Assembly (NCBI RefSeq): GCF_029892845.1 | Contig: NZ_JARXVT010000001.1 | Span: forward strand, 124,001-188,000 | DNA from: Aurantimicrobium minutum | GTDB taxonomy: Bacteria > Actinomycetota > Actinomycetes > Actinomycetales > Microbacteriaceae | DNA length: 64,000 nucleotides | Reading direction: 5' to 3' | Shown: piece after piece, positions 42,801 to 51,753 of the stretch | Layout: every line of letters starts with the position of its first letter | Numbering within the stretch: position 1 is the first letter of the stretch | Translations under genes and position numbers: made by a program | Notes under the pieces: model-generated | Told to the model about the DNA's origin: nothing | Database searches by the model: none | The model's input: only the letters and a program-made list of their open reading frames with translations

Positions 42801-43722
42801 TGATACGTCTTTTGAGGCCTGCGACCTTGCTGGGTTCAAAGACTTTGTGTTGGTCAGCTGCTGAGAGGCGACCATAGAGGGGGAGCACTTCGGTGCCGGC
42901 CTTCATGCGGCCGGCGGCAATGTTTCCTTCTAATGCTTCTTGGGCGTCCCGAATCTCTGTCTCACCAGAGAGGAAGACCAGCACGTCTCCGGGGGCTTCT
43001 TTATCTAGCTCGTTGAGCGCAGAGATGATGCCATCGAGATAGTCGCGAGCTGAGTGTTCTGGAGCTTTGGTTGCCTTGTTGGGTTCGTCCGCTAATTCGT
43101 CGTCGTCGACGTCATCGCTGGACATTTTGTCCTCGACGAGTGGGCGGTAACGAATCTCGATGGGGAAAGTTCTGCCAGAGACCTCAATCATTGGTGCGCC
43201 GCCAAAGTGCTTTGAGAAGCTCTCGGGGTCAATGGTGGCGGAGGTGATGATGAGCTTGAGGTCTGGTCGCTGGGGGAGAAGCTGTTTGAGATAGCCCAGA
43301 AGGAAGTCAATGTTGAGGCTGCGCTCATGGGCCTCGTCGATGATGATCGTGTCATAGGCACTCAGCAAGCGGTCACGCTGCAGGGCGTTGAGCAAGATGC
43401 CGTCAGTCATGACCTTGACTTCAGTCTCAGCACTAGCCTGGTCGGTGAAGCGGACTTGGTAGCCGACAAGGCCACCAAGTTCCACTTTGAGTTCTTCTGC
43501 GATGCGCTCAGCTACGGCCCGTGCTGCAATGCGTCGTGGTTGGGTGTGAGCAATGCTGGTGCGGCCCAGCTCGAGGCACATCTTGGGGATTTGTGTTGTT
43601 TTACCCGAGCCGGTGGCTCCGGCAATGATGACAACTTGGTTGTCCCTGATTGCCTCAAGAATCTCTTCACGACGCTCACTGACAGGTAGGTCAGGCGGAT
43701 AAGTGATGAGTGCGGCGTCCAT
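39865..43722 (-). CDS. hrpA: ATP-dependent RNA helicase HrpA
   Basis: A 1285-residue DEAH-box helicase. Walker A is GATGSGKTTQ (about 34-43), motif II IIIDEAHERSL, motif III SATIDPESF, motif VI QRSGRCGRTSDG. HA2 and OB-fold regions follow, then the long C-terminal part (DUF3418 type) unique to HrpA, full length here. HrpA of E. coli resolves stalled ribosomes by pulling mRNA and is linked to fimbrial mRNA processing; the same is expected here. Start at 43722 with no obvious alternative. It is divergent from the MFS gene and shares a terminator region with the surface protein. Confidence 0.95.
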   Translation of the reverse strand: MDAALITYPPDLPVSERREEILEAIRDNQVVIIAGATGSGKTTQIPKMCLELGRTSIAHTQPRRIAARAVAERIAEELKVELGGLVGYQVRFTDQASAETEVKVMTDGILLNALQRDRLLSAYDTIIIDEAHERSLNIDFLLGYLKQLLPQRPDLKLIITSATIDPESFSKHFGGAPMIEVSGRTFPIEIRYRPLVEDKMSSDDVDDDELADEPNKATKAPEHSARDYLDGIISALNELDKEAPGDVLVFLSGETEIRDAQEALEGNIAAGRMKAGTEVLPLYGRLSAADQHKVFEPSKVAGLKRRIILATNVAETSLTVPGIKYVVDAGTARISRYSPRAKVQRLPIEAISQASANQRSGRCGRTSDGIAIRLYSEEDFERRPEFTDPEILRTNLASVILQAASLGLGDIAAFPFLQTPDSRGVKDGLDLLKELGAIQNNSGATKLTKIGHDLSRIPIEPRFARMVLESRHHGVTREVMAIVAGLTVQDPRERPLEKRPQADLSHARFTDPTSDFLSLLNLWNYLEEKQKELSSSAFRKMCKAEFLNYLRVREWNDVYRQLKTLTKPLGLSLGEPKIDPDGIHKSLLSGLLSHIGLKQVSDNKLGDKRGANSSPRKQQHEFMGARNQKFVIFPGSALAKKPPAAVMSAELVETSRLFARTNAAIDPGWAEKLAGDLCKRSYSEPHWEKNQGAVVAYERVTLFGVTLVAHRRMQYSRVDAELCRELFIRHALVDGEWDSKQAFDRSNRALRRQLEELEERSRRRDILADDEVVFAFYDQRIPADVLSTRSFEGWWKKERTTNPDFLTMQRADLLEETEAEHDENDFPSEWVYGDQRLKLKYRFEPGREDDGVTVEVPLPLLARLDPEPFEWLVPGLRLELITGLIKTLPKNIRRQVVPAADWAAKAAATLPETPQGNLLASVAKALQSLSGAIVTADDFDSLRLPDHLRMTYRVLGSTGKNMGTDKNLEKLQRGLADKSRDAVAEVAERVTSPLERDGLTSWDFAELPRTVDAKHGGNTVRAYPALVVTSPGTARQEVNIRLMATEADQKREHPLGTRALVIAAVPSPAKYVQEHLTAAEKLILTQSPYANLSALITDAIAASVDSVLFSMREDGMIFQKAEFETLRDRVQGAIMDNIFDAVSQTARILSAVRDAHKAMAEANPMTYLAVLTQEKAHLEQLLRPNFISHAGLARLPRILIYVRAITMRIQRMLEDAGRDRTASVELDQALALYEAAGGKIPLAPHTPAHLVKVHWMIEEFRVSLFAQSLGTAEPISLQRIKKALT

Positions 43723-43808
43723 GGGCTTGTTCCAGCCTACGCGAGGGGTGTTTATACCTGCCGTCTAGTGTGCGAAACTATGCAAGTCCGTCATTTGAGG
43801 AGAAATAA

Positions 43809-45380
43809 GTGTCTACAACCGCTTCTGCAGGAACCGCACCTGAAACAGGCTTTCGCCGTTCTGCCGTCATTCTTCTGGGGCTCCTGGGAGCAATCCAGGT
43901 AGCAGACCCACTCATCTCTTCCCTTGCATTGGTGAAGGCCTCTGACGAGCTGAACTTTTCTGCGTCGACCCAGTCTCTTGCCGCTGGTATTTCCACTCTG
44001 GCGCTGGCTGCCACAGCCATCCCCGGTGGCATGCTGGCTGACCGTTATGGTCGCCGTCTTCTCTTGGCTCTTTCAGTTCTCGTGGCAGCGGGCGGACAGC
44101 TCATGACCGCGAGCGCAGGTTTAATTGACCCCAAGGCGGGAACAGCTGTTCTGTTCTACCTGCTTGGCCGCATCATTACTGGTGTCGCTCTCGGTGTGAC
44201 CTTCGGTGCCTCCTACGGCATGCTGCGGAATGTCTCCAGCCAGAAGTCGCTGGGCCCCGCCATGGCGACATTCAACATTGTGAACGGAATCATCCCCGTC
44301 ATCGCCATGGTTCTTGGTGGTGTCCTCATCGCCACCAGCTGGCGTTTGGCATACCTGATTCTTCCTGTGGTTGCTGTGATTGGTTTCTTCCTGGTCAAGC
44401 CCATCCTGCCCAAGATTGACAAGCTTCCAGCGTCCAAGGTTGACTACCTCGGCATGCTCTTTGTGGCGATTGGTATCGCTGGTTTGCTTTACGGCATCAG
44501 CGGCGCAACCAATGGTTTTGGTCACCCCTCGTTCTATGTTCCCGTCATCATTGCGCTGATCTCTTTGGCTGCGTTTGGTATTCGTGAGAACCGCACCACT
44601 TCCCCTGTCTTCCCCATCAAGTTGCTCACCCACCCCGCATTCTTGGGTGCTGTGGTGATGGGTATCTTCTGGAACATGGCATCTGCCTCGATGAGCCAGA
44701 TGCTTCCTAACATGTGGCAGTACGTCACCCACATCCCTGCAGCTCTCTTGGGTGCTGCAAGCCTGCCCATGTCAGCTGCCGGAATCATTGGATCCGTTCT
44801 TGCCGGAATCTTCCTCGGCAAGGGCTCGAAGCCTCGCACCACCGCAACCGTAGGTTATGCACTCATGGTTGTTGGTTTCTTGACCTACCTCTTCCTGTCG
44901 CCCACCTCCGGCTACTTCATGTTCCTTCCAGGCATGATCATTGCTGCTGTGGGTTGGATGATGAACGCAACCAGCCAGGGCAACCTGTTCATTACCTTGG
45001 CTCCTGCCAAGTTCTATGGCCCTGTTACCTCCAGCAAGCTTGCTGTGGGCCAGTTCGGTTACGCACTGGGTCTCACTGGTAGCACCGTGATGGTTTATCT
45101 CTTCACCCTCGCTGGAGTGAAGAAGGCTACTAACGGCGCTGTTGAAGGTGACGCAAACTGGGATGCCATCACGTCCTACTTGTCCACCGGCTCGACCACT
45201 AACTCCGCACTCTCTGCTGTGAGCACCGCTGACCTGGCTGGCATCTACACCAGCGCATTCGTGACCACCATCACGATCGTGGCTGTGGTGACTGCTCTGG
45301 CTGGCGCACTGATGTATGTCTTGCTCAAGAACAAGAAAGCCAGCATCCCTGTTGATGAGTACCTGGGTTTGACGAACTAA
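43809..45380 (+). CDS. MFS transporter, about 12-14 helices
   Basis: A 523-residue major facilitator protein. Motif A is GMLADRYGRRLLL; a further motif-A-like GSKPRTT occurs mid-protein. The length and hydrophobic pattern fit the 14-helix drug/proton antiporter group. GTG at 43809 follows GAGGAG. It is divergent from hrpA and followed 47 bp later by a methyltransferase gene; no substrate can be read from the sequence. Confidence 0.88.
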   Translation: MSTTASAGTAPETGFRRSAVILLGLLGAIQVADPLISSLALVKASDELNFSASTQSLAAGISTLALAATAIPGGMLADRYGRRLLLALSVLVAAGGQLMTASAGLIDPKAGTAVLFYLLGRIITGVALGVTFGASYGMLRNVSSQKSLGPAMATFNIVNGIIPVIAMVLGGVLIATSWRLAYLILPVVAVIGFFLVKPILPKIDKLPASKVDYLGMLFVAIGIAGLLYGISGATNGFGHPSFYVPVIIALISLAAFGIRENRTTSPVFPIKLLTHPAFLGAVVMGIFWNMASASMSQMLPNMWQYVTHIPAALLGAASLPMSAAGIIGSVLAGIFLGKGSKPRTTATVGYALMVVGFLTYLFLSPTSGYFMFLPGMIIAAVGWMMNATSQGNLFITLAPAKFYGPVTSSKLAVGQFGYALGLTGSTVMVYLFTLAGVKKATNGAVEGDANWDAITSYLSTGSTTNSALSAVSTADLAGIYTSAFVTTITIVAVVTALAGALMYVLLKNKKASIPVDEYLGLTN

Positions 45381-45427
45381 GTCCTTCCGACTTTCTTCGT
45401 ATCACCATTCTTTTCTAGGCTCTACAT

Positions 45428-46324
45428 ATGTTGACCCGTGAAGAGTTTCTAGCTCGTGTTCGAACTCCGCTCGCCATTGACGGCGGAATGAGCACCGAAC
45501 TGGAGCAACAGGGTTGCCGTCTCGAGGGTTCCCTCTGGACTGCCCAGGCATTGCTCGACGACCCAGGTCTCATCGAGGCAGCCCACAAGGCCTATGTTGA
45601 CGCGGGAGCTGGGGTGGTCATCACCGCCAGCTACCAAATCTCCCGTGCAGGCTTTGTCGAGAACAGTCACATTGCTGAGGATGCTGACCGCGCTCTGCGC
45701 GCCAGCATCGAGGTGGCGCGTAAGGCCGTTGTTGGAACCGACACTCTCGTGGCTGCCAGTGTCGGCCCCTACGGTGCGATTCTTCACGACGGCAGCGAAT
45801 ACAAGGGCAACTACGGCAAGACGCTAGAGGAGCTACGTGCATTCCACGCCGAGCGTCTTGCGGTTCTCCTTTCGGCTAACCCTGACCTCCTCGCTATCGA
45901 GACCATCCCAGATGCTCTCGAGGCTGAGGCTCTCGTCGCGGCCCTTGCAGAGTTCCCTGGCGCTATTGCGTGGATGAGCTTCTCTATTGGTCCAGATGGA
46001 AAGCTCTGGGCTGGTCAGAGTCTGGCGGAGGCAGCGCGCATTGCTGCATCATCTCCAGCCATTGCGGCCATCGGTGTCAACTGCGTTGACCCAGCTTTGG
46101 TTTCTGCAGCTATTGCCGAGATTCGCACTGTGACCGATTTGCCCGTGGTGATCTATGCCAATGGTGGTGGCACCTGGAATGCCGAGACAGGACTGTGGGA
46201 GAACGCAGCAGCGGATGCTCTCGTTGCGTATTCAGCTGAATGGGTGAAGCAAGGTGTGAGCCTTATTGGTGGCTGCTGTGGCACGCACGCAGGCGATATT
46301 CGCCAGCTTGCTGCTGCGCTTTAG
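45428..46324 (+). CDS. mmuM: Homocysteine S-methyltransferase
   Basis: A 298-residue zinc enzyme of the MmuM type that methylates homocysteine from S-methylmethionine or SAM. Features: IDGGMSTELEQQG at the start, TASYQIS, the zinc cysteines GVNCVDP and GGCCGTH. The single domain and length of about 300 separate it from MetH, which has extra cobalamin domains. The ATG at 45428 has no strong ribosome-binding site. It converges on sdaA with no gap. Confidence 0.93.
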   Translation: MLTREEFLARVRTPLAIDGGMSTELEQQGCRLEGSLWTAQALLDDPGLIEAAHKAYVDAGAGVVITASYQISRAGFVENSHIAEDADRALRASIEVARKAVVGTDTLVAASVGPYGAILHDGSEYKGNYGKTLEELRAFHAERLAVLLSANPDLLAIETIPDALEAEALVAALAEFPGAIAWMSFSIGPDGKLWAGQSLAEAARIAASSPAIAAIGVNCVDPALVSAAIAEIRTVTDLPVVIYANGGGTWNAETGLWENAAADALVAYSAEWVKQGVSLIGGCCGTHAGDIRQLAAAL

Positions 46325-47689
46325 CTAGCACTCAATAACGTTCACAGCGAGACCGCCTTCGCTGGTCTCTTTGTATTTGGTCGACATATCTAGACCGGTC
46401 TGACGCATGGTCTCAATCACGGTGTCAAGGGAAACCAAGTGGTTGCCATCTCCGTGGAGGGCAAGACGTGCTGCACTCACTGCAGTGGAGCTGGCAATAG
46501 CGTTGCGTTCGATGCAGGGGATCTGAACCAGTCCACCCACAGGATCACAGGTGAGACCGAGGTGGTGTTCCATCGCGATCTCTGCCGCGTTCTCGACCTG
46601 TCGTGGGGTACCACCGAGGACAGCACACAGACCACCTGCCGCCATGGCGCAGGCAGGGCCCACTTCACCCTGGCACCCAGCTTCAGCACCAGAGATGGAG
46701 GCATTGGACTTGAACAAAGAACCAATTGCGGTTGCCGTCAGGAGATAGCGGCGAATGCCTTCCTGATTCGCGCCAGGAACAAAGCGCAGGTAGTAGCTGG
46801 CCACGGCAGGAACAATGCCTGCAGCACCATTTGTGGGTGCGGTGACAACGCGGCCTCCGGCCGCATTCTCTTCATTTACAGCCAAAGCAAAGGCATGCAG
46901 CCATTCAATGGTGGTGTCGCGACTGTTGGCAGCGTCAGCGGTGACGAGGTGCTCGCGCAGCTCCGCTGCGCGGCGCTTCACGTTGAGACCACCTGGGAGA
47001 GTTCCTGCTGAGTTGAGCCCTGCATTCACGCAGTTGTGCATGGTGTCCCAGATGGCATCGAGGCGTTCGTTTACCTCAGCTTCGGTGTGCTGGGAAAGTT
47101 CGTTCTTCAGTGCAACCTGGTCAATGGTCATGTTCTGAACATCACACAGCGCAAGTAATGCAGTGGAAGTGCCATAGGGCATGGGCCACTCGGTGATGAT
47201 GGAGCTGGCTTCTTCGCCGTCGCGGCGAATGAAGCCACCGCCTACTGAGTAGTAGGTCTGTTCATAAAGAGGCAGTGCGTCGTCTCCGAATGCCCGGATC
47301 GTCATGGCATTGGGGTGTCCGGGCAGACGGGTTCGTGGTTCGAAGGAAATGTCATTTGCTGTGAAAGCGATGGAGTGTGAGCCACCCAGGTTGAGCATGG
47401 GGTCAGTCTCGAGGTTGCTCCACGCACTGCGCACCTGTTCGGGCATGCAGGATTCTGGGGCAAGCCCTGTCAGGCCGGCAATCACGGCACCTGGGGTGCC
47501 GTGGCCAATGCCAGTGGAACCCAGTGAGCCATAGAGACTGCAGTTGACGGCGGAGACGCTGTCCAAGAGTTTCTGAGACTTCAGAGTGTTCACGAAATCA
47601 AGGGCTGCTCTCATGGGTCCCACGGTGTGGGAACTGGAGGGCCCAATACCTATAGAGAACAGGTCAAAGGCTGAGACGTACGCTGTCAC
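46325..47689 (-). CDS. sdaA: L-serine ammonia-lyase
   Basis: A 454-residue iron-sulfur serine dehydratase (single chain, alpha and beta parts fused) that turns serine into pyruvate and ammonia. Recognisable: IGIGPSSSHTVGPMRA near the N-terminus, the substrate loop SVGGGFIRRDGEE, and Cys-containing segments SGAEAGCQGEVG, CDPVGGLVQIPCIERN and NVIEC, the probable cluster ligands. It can drain serine made through SerC. It stands alone, convergent with mmuM. Confidence 0.95.
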   Translation of the reverse strand: MTAYVSAFDLFSIGIGPSSSHTVGPMRAALDFVNTLKSQKLLDSVSAVNCSLYGSLGSTGIGHGTPGAVIAGLTGLAPESCMPEQVRSAWSNLETDPMLNLGGSHSIAFTANDISFEPRTRLPGHPNAMTIRAFGDDALPLYEQTYYSVGGGFIRRDGEEASSIITEWPMPYGTSTALLALCDVQNMTIDQVALKNELSQHTEAEVNERLDAIWDTMHNCVNAGLNSAGTLPGGLNVKRRAAELREHLVTADAANSRDTTIEWLHAFALAVNEENAAGGRVVTAPTNGAAGIVPAVASYYLRFVPGANQEGIRRYLLTATAIGSLFKSNASISGAEAGCQGEVGPACAMAAGGLCAVLGGTPRQVENAAEIAMEHHLGLTCDPVGGLVQIPCIERNAIASSTAVSAARLALHGDGNHLVSLDTVIETMRQTGLDMSTKYKETSEGGLAVNVIEC

Positions 47690-47762
47690 AGTCTGAGCTT
47701 ATGTCGATGAACTCAAATGGGCTAGAGAAATGCTCTCTGGAGTGTCCGGCCAGTGGGACGGT

Positions 47763-49292
47763 CTAGACCCAGCTTTGCATCCACATGTGCAGGTGCCAGT
47801 ACCAATATGAAATCTGCATTCCACTCCAGAGTGGGTAGAAGAAGATACTCAGCAGCACAGTCAAGATGCCGAAGACGGTCAAGACGGCAATCCCTGTGCT
47901 GCGCTTATAGTCGTCCTTAATCGCCAAGATGAGTCCCACCACAAAGGTGATGGCGAGGATCATGTAGGGCTCGTAGACAATGCCGTAGAACTGGAACACG
48001 GTGCGGTTGAGGTACATCAGCCAGGGCACATACCCCGCGACGATGCCCATCAGGATGAAACCGACCTTCCATTCGCGGTAGCGAACGAGGCGATAGGCCA
48101 AATATCCCAACGCTGCTGTTCCACCCCACCAGATCAGGGGGTTTGCAATGGCGGTGATCGCAGAAGCACACGAGTCAAAGGTGCACCCAGCTTCGCCGTT
48201 GTTCACGCCTTCATAAAACATGCTTGTGGGGCGCCACATAATCAGCCAGGTCAGGGGATTGGCTTGATAGGAGTGCGGCGTGACCAAGCCAACATGGAAT
48301 TGGTAGGCAGAGACGTGATACGCCCAGAGGCTCTGAGCCCAGTCAGGAACCCAGGAGAGTGGGCCACTCCAGCGCAGACCTGATTCTTCCGTGACCAAGT
48401 TTCGGTAGTACCCACCGCTGGTGAGAATCCATCCCGCCCAGCTCGAGATGTAGGTCACCACGGCAATAGGGACCATCAAGAGGAAGGTGGCGGGTGCTTG
48501 CTTGAGAAGCGCAGCAGAGATCCAGAACGGCAGTCCTACGCGACGACGATCCAGTGCATCCATGACGACGACATAGATCCCAAAGGCAGCGATGAAGTAC
48601 AGGCCAGACCACTTCACGCTGCAAGCCAAGCCAAAGGCCAGCCCGGCGAGAATCAAATAGGGCCTGTTCCACAGGGTTGGACCCCACGTGGGACCTTCGT
48701 GGTCTTCGCCCAGTTGTGCTCGGCGCCTGCGCATCCAGGCCATCAACCTGGGTAGGTTCTGCCCCCGGTCAATCAGCACGAAGTAGACACCGGTCAGCGT
48801 GAAGAGTGTGACGAAGTTATCCAGCAGGCTCACACGCGAAAGAGTGATGGCGTGGCCATCAATGGCCATCAGTCCACCAGCAACAACTGTCAGCGTGGTG
48901 TTGTGGAACAGCTTCTGGGCGATGAGCATCACCAGCAAAACAATCAGAATGCCGGCAACGGCAACGCCAAAACGCCAGCCAAACGAGTTTCCTGAACCAA
49001 AGAGCGCCATTCCAGCACCAATGAGCCACTTACCCAACTGAGGGTGGACTACATACGACGGATCAGTGCCAAATTCGGAGGTGATGCCTTCTTTAAACTT
49101 GTCATCACTGCCCACAGGCCAGGTTGATTCGTAGCCGTTGTTCCAGAGCGTCCAGGCATCCTTGACATAGAACGTCTCATCGAAAACCAGTGAGTGGGGA
49201 TTACCCAGGTTCCACAGGCGCAACACAGCAGCCAGCAGAAGCACTGCTGCTGGAGCTCCCCACTTCATGCTCGAAGCCAACGCCTGTTTCAC
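47763..49292 (-). CDS. pmt: Dolichyl/polyprenyl-phosphate-mannose protein mannosyltransferase
   Basis: A 509-residue membrane glycosyltransferase (GT39) with about 10-12 helices. The catalytic acidic pair occurs in VFDETFYVKD (first loop), with HPQLGKWLIG and the HAITLSRVSLLDNF segment after it; these are hallmarks of actinobacterial Pmt (Rv1002c). It O-mannosylates exported proteins on Ser/Thr while they pass the membrane. The secreted surface proteins in this window have Ser/Thr-rich stretches and are possible substrates; that is inference. It is divergent from rsmI with 40 bp between starts, the same order as in M. tuberculosis. Confidence 0.92.
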   Translation of the reverse strand: MKQALASSMKWGAPAAVLLLAAVLRLWNLGNPHSLVFDETFYVKDAWTLWNNGYESTWPVGSDDKFKEGITSEFGTDPSYVVHPQLGKWLIGAGMALFGSGNSFGWRFGVAVAGILIVLLVMLIAQKLFHNTTLTVVAGGLMAIDGHAITLSRVSLLDNFVTLFTLTGVYFVLIDRGQNLPRLMAWMRRRRAQLGEDHEGPTWGPTLWNRPYLILAGLAFGLACSVKWSGLYFIAAFGIYVVVMDALDRRRVGLPFWISAALLKQAPATFLLMVPIAVVTYISSWAGWILTSGGYYRNLVTEESGLRWSGPLSWVPDWAQSLWAYHVSAYQFHVGLVTPHSYQANPLTWLIMWRPTSMFYEGVNNGEAGCTFDSCASAITAIANPLIWWGGTAALGYLAYRLVRYREWKVGFILMGIVAGYVPWLMYLNRTVFQFYGIVYEPYMILAITFVVGLILAIKDDYKRSTGIAVLTVFGILTVLLSIFFYPLWSGMQISYWYWHLHMWMQSWV

Positions 49293-49332
49293 CTGTTCAG
49301 CCTACAGACCAGAACCCTGCCAAACTGGAGGG

Positions 49333-50148
49333 GTGATCATCCTGGCAGCAACTCCCATCGGCAACCTGGGCGATGCATCCACCCGACTAGTGGAGGCATT
49401 GACTGAGGCAACCGTTATCGCCAGTGAAGACACTCGCACCACTTCCAAGCTCCTAAATGCATTGGGCATCGAGAACCGACCTCGACTCATTGCTTTGCAC
49501 GACCACAACGAGTCGACCAAGAGCCCCGAAATTATCGAGCTGGCCAAAGAAGGCAATGTTCTGGTGCTCTCTGATGCAGGGATGCCCACCGTCAGTGACC
49601 CTGGCTTCCACCTCGTTGAAGCAGCTGCAGCAGCAGGTGTTCAGGTCACTGCTATTCCCGGACCCAGTGCGGTCATTACCGCGCTCGCCGTGGCTGGACT
49701 TCCCACCGACCGCTTTACTTTTGAAGGCTTCCTTCCTCGTAAACAGGGAGAACGTAAGGCCACGTTCCGTGCGTTGGCCCGTGAGTCTCGCACCATGGTG
49801 TTCTTTGAATCTCCCAACCGCATTGCTGAGTCTCTTTCGGATGCTCGCGATGAACTCGGCGCAGAGCGCTCTGCTGCTGTGTGTCGTGAGCTGACCAAGT
49901 TCTATGAAGAGGTCAAGCGTGGTTCTCTGTCAGATCTCGCCGACTGGGCCGCCGACGGCGTCCGCGGCGAGATCGTGCTGGTCATTGGCGGCGCTACCGC
50001 AGCAACCCTGACTCTCGAAGACGGTTTAGTGCAGGTTCAGCTTCTTGTTGCTGACGGTATGCGCCTCAAAGAGGCAAGTACGCAGGTAGCTGAAGAGACA
50101 GGCCTCTCCAAACGAGAGCTGTATCAGGCAGCTCTCGCAGCAAAATAG
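49333..50148 (+). CDS. rsmI: 16S rRNA (cytidine1402-2'-O)-methyltransferase RsmI
   Basis: A 271-residue SAM-dependent tetrapyrrole-methylase-fold enzyme. VIILAATPIGNLGDASTR opens the protein, ASEDTRTTSKLL carries the conserved SEDTR, and LVLSDAGMPTVSDPG plus AIPGPSAVITAL complete the SAM site. It 2'-O-methylates C1402 of 16S rRNA with RsmH. The GTG at 49333 was chosen; the frame extends upstream over pmt but GGAGGGG directly precedes this GTG. It is the first gene of the run rsmI-metG. Confidence 0.93.
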   Translation: MIILAATPIGNLGDASTRLVEALTEATVIASEDTRTTSKLLNALGIENRPRLIALHDHNESTKSPEIIELAKEGNVLVLSDAGMPTVSDPGFHLVEAAAAAGVQVTAIPGPSAVITALAVAGLPTDRFTFEGFLPRKQGERKATFRALARESRTMVFFESPNRIAESLSDARDELGAERSAAVCRELTKFYEEVKRGSLSDLADWAADGVRGEIVLVIGGATAATLTLEDGLVQVQLLVADGMRLKEASTQVAEETGLSKRELYQAALAAK

Positions 50149-50158
50149 AATAGAAGCT

Positions 50159-51739
50159 ATGTCTGCCGGCAAAAGCTTCTACGTCACCACGCCTATCTTC
50201 TACGTCAACGACGTACCCCACATTGGTCACGCGTACACGGAGGTAGCTGCGGACGTCCTCGCACGCTGGCACCGCCAGGCTGGAGACCGCACCTGGATGC
50301 TCACCGGTACCGATGAGCACGGTGAGAAGATCCTTCGCACCGCCACTGCGAACGGCGCCACTCCTCAGGAGTGGGTAGACCGTCTGGTTGAGTCCGCATG
50401 GAAGCCCCTGTTGGACACCATTGACATTTCTAACGATGACTTCATTCGCACCACGGATGCTCGTCACGAAGACAACGTAAAGAAGTTCTTGCAGCACCTC
50501 TATGACGCGGGGTTCATCTACACCGGCGAATACGAAGGTTCCTACTGCGTAGGCTGTGAGGAATACAAGCAGGACTCTGACCTGGTTGACGGCACCGGAG
50601 AGTTTGCTGGCGAAAGAGTATGCGCCATTCACTCCAAGCCCGTTGAGAACCTGCACGAGAAGAACTACTTCTTCCGCATGAGCGACTTCACTCAGCCTTT
50701 GCTGGACATGTATGAAGCAAACCCCAACTTTGTGCAGCCTGAGTCTGCGCGCAACGAGGTTGTGCAGTTTGTGAAGCAGGGCCTGAATGACCTCTCTATC
50801 TCCCGCTCAAGCTTCGACTGGGGTATCAAGCTTCCCTGGGATGACTCCCACGTTGTCTATGTGTGGTTCGACGCCTTGCTGAACTACATCACTGCTGCCG
50901 GGTATGGCTACGACGAAGAGAAGCTAGCTTCTCTGTGGCCTGCCACCCACATTGTGGGTAAAGACATCCTGCGTTTCCACGCCGTGATTTGGCCTGCCAT
51001 GCTCATGGCTGCCGGAGTTGAGATTCCTCACCAGGTTTACGGCCACGGCTGGCTCCTCGTAGGTGGCGAGAAGATGTCCAAGTCCAAGCTCACCGGTATT
51101 GCGCCTAACGACATCACCGACACCTTCGGTTCGGATGCGTTCCGCTATTACTTCATGAGCGCCATCAGCTTCGGCCAGGACGGCTCCTTCAGCTGGGAAG
51201 ACCTTTCCGCTCGTTACCAGGCAGAACTGGCGAATGGTTTCGGTAACCTCGCTTCCCGCACCTTGGCCATGGTCACTCGTTACTTTGACGGTGTTGTTCC
51301 TGCTGCTGGTGAACTCACTCCATCAGATAAGGCCATCGCAGATGTCGTGGCCGCTGCTGCTGTGGAAGCAGACGCTGCTATCGAGCGCCTCGCTATCCAT
51401 GACGCCGTGACTTCGATCTGGACCATCGTGGATGCCCTCAACGGGTACATCACCGAGCAAGAGCCTTGGGCTCTGGCCAAGGACCCTGCCAACGCAGCAC
51501 GCCTGGCAACCGTCTTGAACACAGCAACCGAAGGCCTGCGTGCTCTGGCAGTTCTGCTCTCTCCCTTCATGCCTCAGGCAACCCAGAAACTGTGGTCTGC
51601 ATTGAACGTGGAAGGCGCCCTTGGCGCTCTCACTGCTCAGCCCATTCGTGAGGCTGGAAAGTGGAACCAGGTTCCTGCTGGCACCACCGTGGGCGCACTC
51701 GAAGCACTCTTCCCTCGTATTGAGTCCTCCGCCGAGTAG
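50159..51739 (+). CDS. metG: Methionyl-tRNA synthetase
   Basis: A 526-residue class I synthetase charging tRNA-Met. HIGH motif PHIGHAYT (20-27), KMSKS as GEKMSKSKLTG (about 303-313), the zinc-knuckle CVGCEEYK and AWP-type anticodon region (EPWALAKDP). The C-terminal tRNA-binding (EMAP) domain of E. coli MetG is missing, as in the short actinobacterial form. The ATG at 50159 is 10 bp after rsmI, so they are likely co-transcribed. tatD follows 14 bp later. Confidence 0.96.
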   Translation: MSAGKSFYVTTPIFYVNDVPHIGHAYTEVAADVLARWHRQAGDRTWMLTGTDEHGEKILRTATANGATPQEWVDRLVESAWKPLLDTIDISNDDFIRTTDARHEDNVKKFLQHLYDAGFIYTGEYEGSYCVGCEEYKQDSDLVDGTGEFAGERVCAIHSKPVENLHEKNYFFRMSDFTQPLLDMYEANPNFVQPESARNEVVQFVKQGLNDLSISRSSFDWGIKLPWDDSHVVYVWFDALLNYITAAGYGYDEEKLASLWPATHIVGKDILRFHAVIWPAMLMAAGVEIPHQVYGHGWLLVGGEKMSKSKLTGIAPNDITDTFGSDAFRYYFMSAISFGQDGSFSWEDLSARYQAELANGFGNLASRTLAMVTRYFDGVVPAAGELTPSDKAIADVVAAAAVEADAAIERLAIHDAVTSIWTIVDALNGYITEQEPWALAKDPANAARLATVLNTATEGLRALAVLLSPFMPQATQKLWSALNVEGALGALTAQPIREAGKWNQVPAGTTVGALEALFPRIESSAE

Positions 51740-51753
51740 TCGGTTACATCAAT